This document shows, in pieces, positions 1 to 8,834 of a stretch of DNA of 64,000 nt (positions within the stretch are counted from its first letter, which is position 1; each line of letters opens with the position of its first letter). Under the pieces are notes generated by a model, which did not search any database, was not told where the DNA came from, and saw only the letters and a program-made list of their open reading frames with translations. A program made the position numbers and the translations under genes. The stretch is from Streptomyces cellostaticus (lineage in GTDB: Bacteria; Actinomycetota; Actinomycetes; Streptomycetales; Streptomycetaceae): positions 365,633-429,632 of the forward strand of contig NZ_KQ948015.1 of assembly GCF_001513965.1 (NCBI RefSeq), read 5' to 3'.

Positions 1-147
1 CGACGTACGGGTCGTCGTCATCGACTGCACCGACACCGGGGCTCCGCCCCCGACCGCCACCGGCCCGACGTCGATCCGCCGCGACACGCGCCGCGGTGCG
101 ACCGGCCGGGCCGGTACCTCGGGAACGCCCAGGGAAACGGCGGTCAC
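1..147 (-). CDS. ispG: 4-hydroxy-3-methylbut-2-enyl diphosphate synthase (IspG), N-terminal part
   Basis: Only the first 49 codons lie in the window; the gene continues past the left edge. Reading the minus strand from a GTG at 147 gives a residue string ending in [17 protein letters not shown], the typical start of IspG/GcpE, the iron-sulfur enzyme that converts MEcPP to HMBPP in the non-mevalonate isoprenoid pathway. A GGGAG ribosome binding site overlaps the stop codon of the preceding hpnH, and the gap between the two genes is only 4 nt, so ispG is read as the continuation of the hopanoid operon and would raise the supply of C5 precursors. The family is clear; the catalytic cysteines are outside the window. 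Confidence 0.9.
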   Translation of the reverse strand, partial: MTAVSLGVPEVPARPVAPRRVSRRIDVGPVAVGGGAPVSVQSMTTTRTS

Positions 148-151
148 GGAG

Positions 152-1174
152 TCACTCCCGGTTCCCCGAGACGGTCTCGCGCATGGCCCGCAGGGACTCC
201 TTCAGCGAGCCCATCGTGGCGAGGACCGCGGTGGGCTCGTAGCCGCAGTGCGCCATGCAGTTGGCGCACCGCGGGTCCTTGCCGCGGCCGTACTTGTCCC
301 AGTCGGTCTTCTCGATGAGTTCGCGGTACGTCGGCACGTACCCGTCGCTCATCAGGTAGCAGGGGCGCTGCCAGCCGAAGAGCGAGTAGTTCGGGATCGC
401 CCACGCGGTGCACGGGAAGTCGACCTTGCCCTCGAGAAAGTCGAGGAAGAGCGGGGAGTGGTTGAGCCGCCACTTCTTGCGGTTGCCGCCCGCGAAGGCC
501 TTCTTGAACAGCTCGCGGGTCTGCTCGACACCGAGGAAGTGCTCCTGGTCGGGCGCCTTCTCGTAGGCGTAGGCGGGCGAGATCATCATCTCGTCGACGT
601 GCAGGTCGTCGTTGAGGAAGTTGAGCACCTCGACGATGGTCTGCGGGGTGTCGGTGTTGAAGAAGGTCGAGTTGGTGGTCACCCGGAAGCCGCGCCGCTT
701 GGCCTCCTTGATGGCCTCCACCGCCTCGTCGAAGACGCCTTCCTTGGCAACGGACTCGTCGTGCCGCTCGCGCAGTCCGTCGATGTGCACCGCGAACGCG
801 AAGTACGGGGAGGGCGTGAACTGGTCCATCTTCTTGCGCAGCAGCAGCGCGTTGGTGCACAGGAATACGTACTTCCGCTTGGCCACCAACTGGCGTACGA
901 TCTCGTCGATCTGAGGGTGCATCAACGGTTCTCCACCGGCGATGGACACCATCGGCGCACCGGACTCCAGCACCGCGCCGACCGCCTGGGCCACCGGCAT
1001 GCGCTGCTTGAGGACCCCGGCCGGGTGCTGGATCTTGCCGCAGCCCTCGCACTTGAGATTGCAGGCGAAGAGCGGTTCCAGCTCCACGATGAGCGGAAAC
1101 TTGTCCCGCCTGCGGATCTTCTGTTCAGCCAGGTATGTAGCGACCTTGATGGACTGACGCAGCGGCATGGCCAT
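152..1174 (-). CDS. hpnH: Adenosylhopane synthase HpnH, radical SAM
   Basis: This 340-aa radical SAM protein joins the adenosyl group of SAM to a hopene to make adenosylhopane, the first step towards C35 bacteriohopanepolyols. The cluster-binding CxxxCxxC motif is visible as C38, C42 and C45 (CNLKCEGCG), followed by a GGEPL motif that contacts SAM. The family usually begins [10 protein letters not shown]; that start at 1174 has a good GGAGGTGAG site about 7 nt upstream, so a longer in-frame reading to 1213 was rejected. The ribosome binding site lies at the intergenic edge with hpnG, 5 nt away. It is part of the hopanoid operon and is followed by ispG. Confidence 0.96.
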   Translation of the reverse strand: MAMPLRQSIKVATYLAEQKIRRRDKFPLIVELEPLFACNLKCEGCGKIQHPAGVLKQRMPVAQAVGAVLESGAPMVSIAGGEPLMHPQIDEIVRQLVAKRKYVFLCTNALLLRKKMDQFTPSPYFAFAVHIDGLRERHDESVAKEGVFDEAVEAIKEAKRRGFRVTTNSTFFNTDTPQTIVEVLNFLNDDLHVDEMMISPAYAYEKAPDQEHFLGVEQTRELFKKAFAGGNRKKWRLNHSPLFLDFLEGKVDFPCTAWAIPNYSLFGWQRPCYLMSDGYVPTYRELIEKTDWDKYGRGKDPRCANCMAHCGYEPTAVLATMGSLKESLRAMRETVSGNRE

Positions 1175-1179
1175 CTGGC

Positions 1180-1821
1180 TCACCTCCGGGGGAGCAACAA
1201 AGAACGGTGCCATTCGAAAAAAGCAGGAACGATAGAACGAAGAACACGGAAAGCTGATATTCCACCGCGCACCGTGCCGATCCGGACGAGTTCATGTTCT
1301 GGAGCGTCCACGACCACCCGTACGGCCGCAACCGGTCGCCCGCCCGCGCGCACAGCGCTCAGGAGTGTGGCCGCGGACTCCATGTCGACCGCGATCGCGC
1401 CGGTCGCGAACAGGTCGGACCGCTCCGGACCGCGGACGACGTGGTCGGAGCCGGTGAGCGGGCCGGTGTGGACCGTACGCCCGGGCAGGAGGCGCGCGAG
1501 TTCCTTGACCAGCAGGTCGGTGCCCACGCACGGGACGGTCCCGTGCGGGTCCCGGGTCTCCTCGGCGACCACCAGATCGCCGGGGTGCATGCCGGGGGCG
1601 AGTCCGGCACAGAAGCCGGTGGCCAGCACGGCCGCGCCGGCCAGGGCCGGCCCGGCCAGGTGCCGGGTGACGGAGCGTTCCGCCGCCTTCGGGCCCATGC
1701 CCGTACGGACGACGGTGAACGGCCCGCCGGCGCCGCCCCGGTCGCCGGTGCGCAGGGCCAGGTGCTCGATGCCGAGCGCGCAGGCGATCAGCAGCGGGAC
1801 CGGGGCGGGCCGGGTGCTCAC
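1180..1821 (-). CDS. hpnG: Adenosylhopane phosphorylase-type nucleosidase HpnG
   Basis: This 213-aa protein is of the purine nucleoside phosphorylase/MTA-SAH nucleosidase fold. In hopanoid operons this position is held by HpnG, which removes adenine from adenosylhopane to give ribosylhopane. Visible family features are a glycine-rich GMGPKAAER segment near residues 41-49, an ATGFCAGL segment and the ribose-contact motif VDMESA in the second half. The start is a GTG that directly follows the shc stop (TGAGTG), so translation is almost certainly coupled. It is placed between shc and hpnH, as expected for the pathway order. I cannot judge its substrate from sequence alone; the assignment rests on fold and context. 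Confidence 0.9.
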   Translation of the reverse strand: MSTRPAPVPLLIACALGIEHLALRTGDRGGAGGPFTVVRTGMGPKAAERSVTRHLAGPALAGAAVLATGFCAGLAPGMHPGDLVVAEETRDPHGTVPCVGTDLLVKELARLLPGRTVHTGPLTGSDHVVRGPERSDLFATGAIAVDMESAATLLSAVRAGGRPVAAVRVVVDAPEHELVRIGTVRGGISAFRVLRSIVPAFFEWHRSLLLPRR

Positions 1822-3849
1822 TCAGCTCCCCTTGGCCTCGGAGAGCGGCCTCTTGCCTGCCGCGAGGTGCCGGTCGAAGGGATCGCCGTGCAGGTACCGG
1901 CCGAGCGCGGTGAGCGGGAAGACCTGCCGGTAGAGGTGGTAGTTGATGGAGAAGTCCCAGGGGAAGCCGGTACCGGTGAAGTACGGCTCGTCCCAGGAGC
2001 CGTCCTCGCGCTGGGTCTCGGCCAGCCACTGGATGCCGCGCTCGACGGCCTTGGAGTCCTTCTCCCCGGCCGCGAGCAGCGCCATCAGCGCCCACGCGGT
2101 CTGGGAGGCGGTGGAGGCACCGCGGCCGCTCCACTCCTTGACGTACTTGTAGGAGCGCAGATCCTCGCCCCAGCCGCCGTCGTCGTTCTGGACGCGCTCC
2201 AGCCAGGCCACGGCGCGCCGGACGGCGGGGTGGGAGCCGGGCAGGCCGGCCGCGGTCAGGGCGGGCACCACCGAGCCGGTGCCGTAGACGTAGTTGACGC
2301 CCCAGCGGCCGAACCACGAGCCGTCCGGCTCCTGCTCGGCCAGCAGCCACTCGATGCCGCGCCGGGTGCGCGGGTCGTGGGCGAGGCCCTCGGCGGCGAG
2401 CATCTCCACGACGTGCGCGGTGACGTCCGCGGACGGCGGGTCGATGACCTCGCCGAAGTCGCAGAACGGGAGCCGGTTGGGGAACGGGCTGGTGTTGTCG
2501 ACGTCGAAGGCGCCCCACGCGCCGTTCCTCGACTGCATCCCGAGGTTCCAGCGCACCGCTCGTCCGATGGCGCGGTCCACCCGCTCGGGGTCGTGGTGCC
2601 TGACCCGGCGCAGCGCGAGGGCGACCTCGGCGGTGTCGTCGATGTCCGGGTAGTTGTCGTTGTGGAACTCGAACGCCCAGCCGCCGGGCGGCAGTTGGGG
2701 TCGCTTCACGGCCCAGTCGCCGGGCCGGACGATCTCCTCGCCGAGCATCCAGTCCGCGGCCTTGACCAGCTGGGGGTGGTCGACGGGCAGTCCGGCGTCG
2801 ACCAGCGCGATGGTGGCCAGGCAGGTGTCCCACACCGGGGACTGGCAGGCCTCGATCATCCGGGCACCGTCCTCGCGCCAGACGGCGAAACGGTCCAGCG
2901 ACGCGAGGCCCTCGCGCATCACCGGGTGCTGGAGGTCGTAGCCGAGCAGGTGCAGGGCGATGACCGAGTACACGGCCGGGGGCTGGATGCCGCCCCAGCA
3001 GCCGTCGCTCTCCTGCCGCTCGATGATCCAGCGGGCCGCGGAGTTCATCGCGGCCCTGCGCAGCCGGCGCGGGGCGACCTTGCGCAGCCGGTGCAGCGCC
3101 TTGTCCAGACGCTGGAAGGCCCCGTCCCAACTGGCCACCGGCGCAAGCGGCTTGGCGGGGTTGGGGTCGGCCGGGTCGGTGTGCAGCTCGTCCAGCGGGA
3201 AGGGTGCCGGGCGGACCGGGCGCTTGGCCGAGACGATGGTCAGCGGCACGATGGTCTGCCGGGCCCAGCATCCGAAGTCGTAGATGTTGAGCGGCATCCA
3301 GCTGGGGAAATAGATCAGCTCCGGCGGGAGTTCGGGCAGGTCCTCCCACTTCCACCAGCCGAACAGGGCGAGCCAGATCCGGGTGAAGACCCGGGCGGCG
3401 GCGATACCGCCGCGCTCGCGGATCCAGGCCGAGGCCCTCGCCATGTGCGGGGCATCGGGTGCGTCACCGGCCAGACGGAGGGCGACGTAGGCCTCGATGG
3501 TGGCGGAGAGTTCGCCGGGGCCGCCGTAGAAGGTGGCCCAGGTGCCGTCCTCGCGCTGCTCACCGCGGATGAACAGGGCGGCGGCCCGGGTCGTCGCTTC
3601 GTCGCGGATCCCCAGGAACTGACGGAGCAGCAGGTCCTCGGCGTCCATGGTGACGTTCGTCTCGAGGTCGCCCTTCCACCATCCCTGGGCGTCCTGCTGC
3701 GCGAGCAGGAAGTCGGTGGCGCGTCTTGCGGCGCGTTCGGCGGCTTGTTGTACCCCGGCCGCCGCGGGGGTGGTGATGTCGGTTTCGCTGGCCGCGGCAG
3801 CCCGGGGCGGCAGGGTCGCTCCGGTGCTTCCGTCGGTCGTCGCTGTCAT
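1822..3849 (-). CDS. shc: Squalene-hopene cyclase
   Basis: This 675-aa class II triterpene cyclase turns squalene into hopene at the membrane. The catalytic acid motif DxDDTA is present as DIDDTA at residues 402-407, and several QW-type repeats are visible, for example around GWWKGD, GTWATFYGG, GCWGG, GAWGAFD, GSWFGRWG and GGWGED. The length is slightly above the usual 620-660 because of a low-complexity N-terminal tail of about 35 residues. The ATG at 3849 has a GGGGAAG site just upstream. It is downstream of the polyprenyl synthase gene (116 nt gap) and upstream of hpnG with no gap. Confidence 0.97.
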   Translation of the reverse strand: MTATTDGSTGATLPPRAAAASETDITTPAAAGVQQAAERAARRATDFLLAQQDAQGWWKGDLETNVTMDAEDLLLRQFLGIRDEATTRAAALFIRGEQREDGTWATFYGGPGELSATIEAYVALRLAGDAPDAPHMARASAWIRERGGIAAARVFTRIWLALFGWWKWEDLPELPPELIYFPSWMPLNIYDFGCWARQTIVPLTIVSAKRPVRPAPFPLDELHTDPADPNPAKPLAPVASWDGAFQRLDKALHRLRKVAPRRLRRAAMNSAARWIIERQESDGCWGGIQPPAVYSVIALHLLGYDLQHPVMREGLASLDRFAVWREDGARMIEACQSPVWDTCLATIALVDAGLPVDHPQLVKAADWMLGEEIVRPGDWAVKRPQLPPGGWAFEFHNDNYPDIDDTAEVALALRRVRHHDPERVDRAIGRAVRWNLGMQSRNGAWGAFDVDNTSPFPNRLPFCDFGEVIDPPSADVTAHVVEMLAAEGLAHDPRTRRGIEWLLAEQEPDGSWFGRWGVNYVYGTGSVVPALTAAGLPGSHPAVRRAVAWLERVQNDDGGWGEDLRSYKYVKEWSGRGASTASQTAWALMALLAAGEKDSKAVERGIQWLAETQREDGSWDEPYFTGTGFPWDFSINYHLYRQVFPLTALGRYLHGDPFDRHLAAGKRPLSEAKGS

Positions 3850-3965
3850 GGCTTCCCCTTCGTGCAGTCGTACGAGTCGTGCTGCTGTGGGTCCGCCGTC
3901 GGCCGGTGTCCGTCGTCCCGCGACACCGACCGGCGACTACGCGAGGGCTATTCGACCGATAGGGA

Positions 3966-5102
3966 TCATCTCTTTCGTACGACGACGAAGTCGGCGAGCG
4001 CCGTGAAGGCGGCCCGTACCTGCTCGGGCATGTCGACGGCGTCGAGGGCTTCGATGGCGATGGTGTGCTGACGGCGCGCTTCCTGGGCCGTCCACTCGCG
4101 GCCGCCGGCCTCCTCGATGAGGGCGGCGCGAGCCGCGAACTCCTCCTCGGAGAAGGTCGCGAAGTCGCTGCTCTTGGCGTCGGCGGCGAGGATCTCGCCG
4201 AGCCGCTCGGAGGCGGAGCCGCCCGCCGCGAGCGCAGCCACCACCGGCAGGGACTTCTTGCGCTGGCGCAGGTCGCTCCAGGTCTGCTTGCCGGTGGCCT
4301 CGGGGTCGCCCCAGATGCCGAGGAGGTCGTCGATGGCCTGGAAGGCGAGGCCCAGGTGGTAGCCGTACCTCTCCAGCGCGTCCGCGGTACGGTCGTCGGC
4401 GCCGCCCAGCACCGCGCCGATGGAGCTGGAGGCGGCGAGCAGGGCGCCGGTCTTGTTGCCCTCCATCTCCAGGCACTCCTCGACGCTGACGCGGTCGCGG
4501 TGCTCGTAGGAGATGTCCTGCGCCTGACCGTCGATCAGGGCGCGGGTGGCGGTGGTCAGCCGGCGGGTGGCGCGGCCGGCCTCGACAGTGCCGAGTTCCA
4601 GCAGGATCTCGTTGGCGAGGGCGAAGAGGGCGTCGCCGACCAGGATGGCCTGGGCGGGTCCGTGCACCTTCCAGACGGTGTCACGGTGGCGGCGCTGCTC
4701 GTCGCCGTCCATCAGGTCGTCGTGCAGCAGCGAGAAGTTGTGGACCAGTTCGACGGCGACGGCCCCGGGGATGCCCACCTCGGGTGCGGCGCCGGTGACC
4801 TCGGCGGAGAGGAGGGCCAGGGCGGGGCGGACGGCCTTGCCGCCGTCGCCGTCGGCGGGGTTGCCGGCCGCGTCGATCCAGCCGAAGTGGTAGGCGGCGA
4901 CGGTGTCCATGGGAGGCGCCAGGCGGTCGACGGCCGCCCGCAGGACCGGTGTGGACAGGGTCCGGCCGCGCTCCAGAAGCGCGGTCACGTCCACCGCGGT
5001 CCTCCGAGCGGGTGTCGAGGCCGGGGGCACAGTGGGCACAGTCTCTCCTCTTGTTGCGGTGCCGGGGGTGCGGGGGCCTGCCGGGCTGTGCTGATCGAGC
5101 AT
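3966..5102 (-). CDS. Polyprenyl diphosphate synthase (hopanoid-operon type)
   Basis: This 378-aa trans-prenyltransferase makes linear isoprenyl diphosphates. The first aspartate-rich motif is complete (LLHDDLMDGD), and the second reads AIDDLLGIWGD, a DDxxG-like form. A copy of this enzyme inside an actinobacterial hopanoid operon most likely supplies farnesyl diphosphate for squalene synthesis by HpnC/D/E, but the chain length cannot be read safely from sequence. The start chosen, ATG at 5102, overlaps the hpnE stop by one base (TGATG); a longer in-frame reading would run well into hpnE and was rejected. Confidence 0.9.
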   Translation of the reverse strand: MLDQHSPAGPRTPGTATRGETVPTVPPASTPARRTAVDVTALLERGRTLSTPVLRAAVDRLAPPMDTVAAYHFGWIDAAGNPADGDGGKAVRPALALLSAEVTGAAPEVGIPGAVAVELVHNFSLLHDDLMDGDEQRRHRDTVWKVHGPAQAILVGDALFALANEILLELGTVEAGRATRRLTTATRALIDGQAQDISYEHRDRVSVEECLEMEGNKTGALLAASSSIGAVLGGADDRTADALERYGYHLGLAFQAIDDLLGIWGDPEATGKQTWSDLRQRKKSLPVVAALAAGGSASERLGEILAADAKSSDFATFSEEEFAARAALIEEAGGREWTAQEARRQHTIAIEALDAVDMPEQVRAAFTALADFVVVRKR

Positions 5103-6538
5103 CAGGCCGCCTCCTCGAACTCGAAGAGATGGCGGGGGCGGGGCCGGCCCAGGGCGCTCAGCACGGCGTCGGCCGCACTCACTCCACTGCGGACCGCACT
5201 CTCCATGGTCGCGGGCCACCCGGTGGCGGTCCACGCTCCGGCCAGGTACAGGCCGGGGGCCTTGGTGCGGGCGCCGGGCCGCAGTCGCCCGACGCCGGGG
5301 GTGGGGGCGAACGTGGCCGTGCGCTCCCGGGTCACGAAGAAGTCCTGCACCACCGCGTCACGGGTACCCGGGATCAGGCGCTCCAGCTCGGGGAGGTAGC
5401 GCTCGCGGAGCGCGGCGACCGGCGCGTCGATCTCGTCCTGCGCGGCCGACTGGGACAGCGCCAGGTACTGTCCGGCGCCGAGCCCGGACGCGTCGGTGCG
5501 GTCGAAGACCCACTGCACGGGGGTGCCGAGGGCGGCGAAGAAGGGCCTGGCGAGCACCTTGCGGTCGTAGACGACATGCACGTTGAGGATGGGCGCGGTG
5601 CCGATCCTCAGCAGTTGGTCGGGGGCGTCGAGGGCGCCGGGCGGCAGCAGGTCGTGGGTCTCGCGCTGAGGCACGGCGAGGACGACCGCGTCGGCCTGGA
5701 GCGTCTCGCCGGGAACCTGAACGCTCCAGGTCCCGTTCTCGTTGGTAGAGACGGAGGTGACGCGTGTACGAACCTCGGTACGGACGCCCGCGGAGTCGAG
5801 CGCCTTGCGGGCCAGCCGGTCGTGCAGTTCGCCCAGTGGTACGTGGGCCCAGCCGATGTCGGCCGCGCCCGGGTCGGACAGCAGACCGGTCTTGAACACC
5901 ATCGCGGCGAGCCCCAGCGAGGCGTCGCCCGCGACCGCGTTGAGGGTGGCGACCCCGACCAGGTCCCACAGGGCTTCGACGGCACGCGCCGACTGGCCGT
6001 GAGCGGCCAGCCAGCTGCCGAAGTCCTGGGTGTCCAGGGTCGGATCGGCGAGGTCGAGCCCCTTGAGCGCGAGCGCGGCCCGCCCGACCGCGGCCCGCTC
6101 GGCGAGCGAGAGATGCGGATAACCGGCCAGGCTGCGCCCCAGGTGGAGGGGGACGGGCAGCGGGTCGCGCCGCAGCCTGCCGAGCCGCCTGCCCTCGGGC
6201 TTGGCGACGTCGACGACGGGCACGTCCAGGCGGTCCTGCAGCGGTGCCAGCGCCGTGCCCTCGATCCGGTCGAGGAACCAGCGGTAGGCGGTGCAGCAGC
6301 GCAGGTACACGTGCTGGCCGTTGTCGACGGTCAACTCGCCGCGCTGGAAGGAGAAGGCGAGGCCGCCGAGCCTCGGCCTGCCTTCGAGCAGAGTGACGCG
6401 GACACCCGCGTCGGCGAGCGCGAGCGCCGCGGTGATCCCGGCGAGACCGCCGCCGACCACGACGGCGCTGCGGCCTGCCGTGGCCGCCGGTCCCGCGGTG
6501 TCCGCGTGCGCCCCCTCCGGGCACGAGCCGTCGCTCAT
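5102..6538 (-). CDS. hpnE: Hydroxysqualene dehydroxylase HpnE
   Basis: This 478-aa FAD-dependent amine-oxidase-fold protein belongs to the phytoene desaturase superfamily. HpnE reduces hydroxysqualene to squalene, the last step of the HpnCDE route. The dinucleotide-binding motif VVVGGGLAGITAA is near the N terminus, followed by LLEGRPRLGG, and a typical C-terminal FAD segment GLYLAGAWTATGWPATME is present. The ATG at 6538 overlaps the stop of the preceding 46-aa ORF (ATGA) and follows a GGAAGGA site, so the much longer upstream reading was rejected. Confidence 0.94.
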   Translation of the reverse strand: MSDGSCPEGAHADTAGPAATAGRSAVVVGGGLAGITAALALADAGVRVTLLEGRPRLGGLAFSFQRGELTVDNGQHVYLRCCTAYRWFLDRIEGTALAPLQDRLDVPVVDVAKPEGRRLGRLRRDPLPVPLHLGRSLAGYPHLSLAERAAVGRAALALKGLDLADPTLDTQDFGSWLAAHGQSARAVEALWDLVGVATLNAVAGDASLGLAAMVFKTGLLSDPGAADIGWAHVPLGELHDRLARKALDSAGVRTEVRTRVTSVSTNENGTWSVQVPGETLQADAVVLAVPQRETHDLLPPGALDAPDQLLRIGTAPILNVHVVYDRKVLARPFFAALGTPVQWVFDRTDASGLGAGQYLALSQSAAQDEIDAPVAALRERYLPELERLIPGTRDAVVQDFFVTRERTATFAPTPGVGRLRPGARTKAPGLYLAGAWTATGWPATMESAVRSGVSAADAVLSALGRPRPRHLFEFEEAA

Positions 6539-6675
6539 CCTGCGTCCTTCCGTGCGTGCCGAGCGTGCAGGTTGAACGGTGCACGGCCGGCCGTCGCAGT
6601 CAGGGACGCCACGCCGCAGCGGAGGGTTGCCCGCCGCGGCGGGCCCTCGGAGCCGGCCTGGTCCACGGGGTCCAT
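6535..6675 (-). CDS. Small 46-aa protein inside the hopanoid operon (DUF6380-like)
   Basis: A short ORF fills the gap between hpnD and hpnE exactly. Its ATG shares a base with the hpnD stop (TGATG) and its TGA overlaps the hpnE start (ATGA), so it sits in a continuous chain of translational coupling. The product begins MDPVDQAGSEGPPRR and contains a central LTATAGRAPFN segment; it is basic and has no membrane span, signal peptide or recognisable catalytic motif. I associate it from memory with the short Streptomyces family DUF6380, which has no known role. It may be a real peptide, or a device that carries ribosomes from hpnD into hpnE. The coupling at both ends argues against chance. Confidence 0.65.
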   Translation of the reverse strand: MDPVDQAGSEGPPRRATLRCGVASLTATAGRAPFNLHARHARKDAG

Positions 6676-7628
6676 CAGGCGCGCCTCCTGACGGTCCGCC
6701 GGGAGACGTGCCGGCGGGTGTCGAGCCCGGACAGTCCGCGCACGGCGACGTAGGCCTTCTCGCGTCCGGGCAGCGAGACCCGGCCGCGCAGCACGGCCTC
6801 CGGTTCACGCTCGATGCGGTCCAGCAGCCGGCGGTAGATGCCGGCCATGGCGGCCACACAGGCGCCGCTGCGCCGGTCGAGCATGGGGAGCAGCCGGTAG
6901 CCCTCGGCGAAAAGGGCACGGGCCCGTCGCACTTCGAAGTGCACGAGGCCCGCGAAGTCGGAGCCCTCCGGTGGCGTCGGCCCGTCGAATCCGGCCGAGC
7001 AGCCGAACTTGGCGAGGTCGTCGGCGGGCAGATAGGTGCGGCCGCCCTCGGCGTCCTCGCGGACGTCTCTGAGGATGTTGGTGAGCTGGAGCGCGAGACC
7101 GAGGGTGTCGGCGTACTCGGGTGCGCGCTCGGCGCCGCGCGCCCCCGGTTCCGTACCGAACACGCCGAGCGAGAGGCGGCCGATGGCGCCGGCCACGCAG
7201 CGGCAGTAGACCTTCAGGTCGTCCCAGGTCTCGTAGGTCTCCCCGCGCAGGTCCATCTGGACGCCGTCGATCAGCTCGTCCAGGCCGCCGAGCGGGATCG
7301 GGAAGGCGCGCGAGGCGTGGGTGAGGGCGACGGCCACCGGGTCGGTGTCGTCCTCCTCGACCCGGCCCTCGCGGACCCGGGTGAGCAGCGCCCGGGTGTC
7401 CTCGAGGCGCGCGACCTTGACCTCGCCGGGCAGGTCGCCGTCGCCGATGTCGTCGACACGCCGGGAGAAGGCGTACAGCGCCGACATGGCGCGGCGCTTG
7501 GGTGTCGGCAGCAGCCGGATGCCGTACGCGAAGTTGCGGGCCTGCTGCCCGGTGACGGCCTCGCAGTAGCTGTAGGCGGCGAGTACCGGTGCGGACACGT
7601 GTGGTGGAGAATCCACGGTCCGGATCAC
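6675..7628 (-). CDS. hpnD: Presqualene diphosphate synthase HpnD
   Basis: This 317-aa squalene/phytoene synthase-family protein condenses two farnesyl diphosphates to presqualene diphosphate. The two metal-binding aspartate-rich regions are visible: RVDDIGDGD in the first third, and NILRDVREDAEGGR around the middle. The start is a GTG at 7628 that overlaps the hpnC stop (GTGA), so the two synthase-like proteins are translated together as is usual for HpnC/HpnD pairs. The C-terminal end is arginine-rich. It is separated from HpnC by having the complete DVRED motif and by its position. Confidence 0.94.
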   Translation of the reverse strand: MIRTVDSPPHVSAPVLAAYSYCEAVTGQQARNFAYGIRLLPTPKRRAMSALYAFSRRVDDIGDGDLPGEVKVARLEDTRALLTRVREGRVEEDDTDPVAVALTHASRAFPIPLGGLDELIDGVQMDLRGETYETWDDLKVYCRCVAGAIGRLSLGVFGTEPGARGAERAPEYADTLGLALQLTNILRDVREDAEGGRTYLPADDLAKFGCSAGFDGPTPPEGSDFAGLVHFEVRRARALFAEGYRLLPMLDRRSGACVAAMAGIYRRLLDRIEREPEAVLRGRVSLPGREKAYVAVRGLSGLDTRRHVSRRTVRRRA

Positions 7629-8521
7629 CCCTCTCCTCGCAGGGTCACGCCCACCTCACGCAGCAACTGGACCTTGCCGGGTCGGGGCGGGCCGGGAAGT
7701 ACGTCGTATTCGGCGGCGGCGATCGCCCGGACCGCCGCCCTTCCCCCCGCCACGAACCCTGCGAGCAGCAGCTTCAACCTGCCGTGGACGCTACCCACCA
7801 GGGGGGCGCCTTCATTCAGCAGATCGCGGGCGCGTTGCGCTTCGTATGCAACCAGGGCGCGCACCGATGCGCCCGCGGTTTTCGCGGCGAGATCGGTTTC
7901 CTGGACGTGGAAGCGTTTCATGTCCTCGGCGGGCAGATAGATCCGGTCACGGCCGAGGTCCTCGGCGACGTCCTGGAGGTGTTCCACGATCTGCAGGGCG
8001 GTGCAGATCGCGTCGGAGAGACGGTTCCGCTCGGGGGTCGAGGTGCCGGTGACGGTGAGGACGAGGCGGCCGACGGGGTTGGCGGACAGTTCGCAGTAGG
8101 CGAGGAGGTCGTCGTAGGTCTCGTACCGGGTGACGAGCTGGTCCTGGCGGTTGGCGGCGATCAGGCCGAGGAACGGCTCGGGGGTGAGGGAGCGGCGGCG
8201 GACGGTGGGCTGGAGCCGGCGCAGCAGCGGGTGGCGGGGCGTGCCGTCGAAGACACGGCGCAGGTCGGCCTCGAAGGCGTCGAGGAGGACCAGGCGGTCC
8301 CCGGCCTCGGCGGCGGGTACGCCGAGGATGCGGGCGTCGGCTCCGCCGGGGGCCAGGTCGCCGTCGCCGATGTCGTCCACGAGACGGGCGAAGCCGTAGA
8401 CGGCCATGAGGTCGTCGCGCCAGGTGCGGGGCAGGAAGAAGGGGGCCACGGGGAAGTTCTCGCTCGCAGCCTTGTCCAGCGTGGCGCGTTCCAGTGCGGG
8501 CGCCGTGTCGGTTCCCGTCAC
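7625..8521 (-). CDS. hpnC: Hydroxysqualene synthase HpnC
   Basis: This squalene/phytoene synthase-family protein of about 298 aa converts presqualene diphosphate to hydroxysqualene. Aspartate-rich regions are LVDDIGDGD and HLQDVAEDLGRDR. I take the GTG at 8521, which gives a product beginning MTGTDTAPALERATL and whose first bases overlap the stop of a 21-codon upstream ORF (GTGA); an in-frame ATG at 8551 would add ten proline- and arginine-rich residues and has no better ribosome binding site. This is the first large gene of the hopanoid operon, downstream of a leader region of about 300 nt. Confidence 0.92.
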   Translation of the reverse strand: MTGTDTAPALERATLDKAASENFPVAPFFLPRTWRDDLMAVYGFARLVDDIGDGDLAPGGADARILGVPAAEAGDRLVLLDAFEADLRRVFDGTPRHPLLRRLQPTVRRRSLTPEPFLGLIAANRQDQLVTRYETYDDLLAYCELSANPVGRLVLTVTGTSTPERNRLSDAICTALQIVEHLQDVAEDLGRDRIYLPAEDMKRFHVQETDLAAKTAGASVRALVAYEAQRARDLLNEGAPLVGSVHGRLKLLLAGFVAGGRAAVRAIAAAEYDVLPGPPRPGKVQLLREVGVTLRGEG

Positions 8522-8583
8522 CGCGCGCTGCCCGGGGCGGGGACGGCACATGCTGCGTTGAGCTGGGGAGTTTCCGTAGCCAT
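8518..8583 (-). CDS. Possible 21-aa leader ORF coupled to hpnC
   Basis: On the minus strand an ATG at 8583 opens a 21-codon frame (it begins MATETPQLNAACAV) whose TGA overlaps the GTG start of hpnC by the GTGA pattern. A GGGAGA sequence lies about 10 nt upstream of the ATG and could serve as a ribosome binding site, whereas hpnC itself has no clear site of its own. This suggests that hpnC translation depends on ribosomes finishing the short ORF. It may be a leader peptide or simply an alternative 5' end; nothing in the peptide suggests a function of its own. Confidence 0.4.
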   Translation of the reverse strand: MATETPQLNAACAVPAPGSAR

Positions 8584-8724
8584 TGCCGTCACATCTCCCG
8601 TTCTACACTGCCGACCCAATACACACTATTTCGGACACGCCGCCCGGTATTCCGCGGGGCTGCCCGGAGAAGGGTGTCGCGCATTATCGCCCCACTTGCC
8701 GCTTTCCGGCACCGGTACAGCTTA

Positions 8725-8736
8725 CGTTGTACAACG
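8725..8736. promoter_or_regulatory. Palindrome CGTTGTACAACG, possible operator
   Basis: A perfect 12-bp inverted repeat (CGTTGT and ACAACG) lies about 140 nt upstream of the leader ORF and about 200 nt upstream of hpnC. It is the only clean dyad in the region, and its position would suit a repressor or activator of the hopanoid operon. The regulator is unknown; a palindrome of this length can also occur by chance. Confidence 0.3.
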
Positions 8737-8834
8737 CAGCGAGGTCAGGCGGGGTGCCCTGCGCATCACAACAACACACCGATTGGCGTCAAGATTCCTA
8801 AGGCCAGAGCGAGTTGACGCTTCCTTTGCGGACG

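Noticed and set aside
248..1933. Long plus-strand frame of 561 codons over hpnH and hpnG
   Set aside because: It is the reverse-complement shadow of a well-supported minus-strand operon with radical SAM and nucleosidase motifs, and it lacks its own ribosome binding site and family features.
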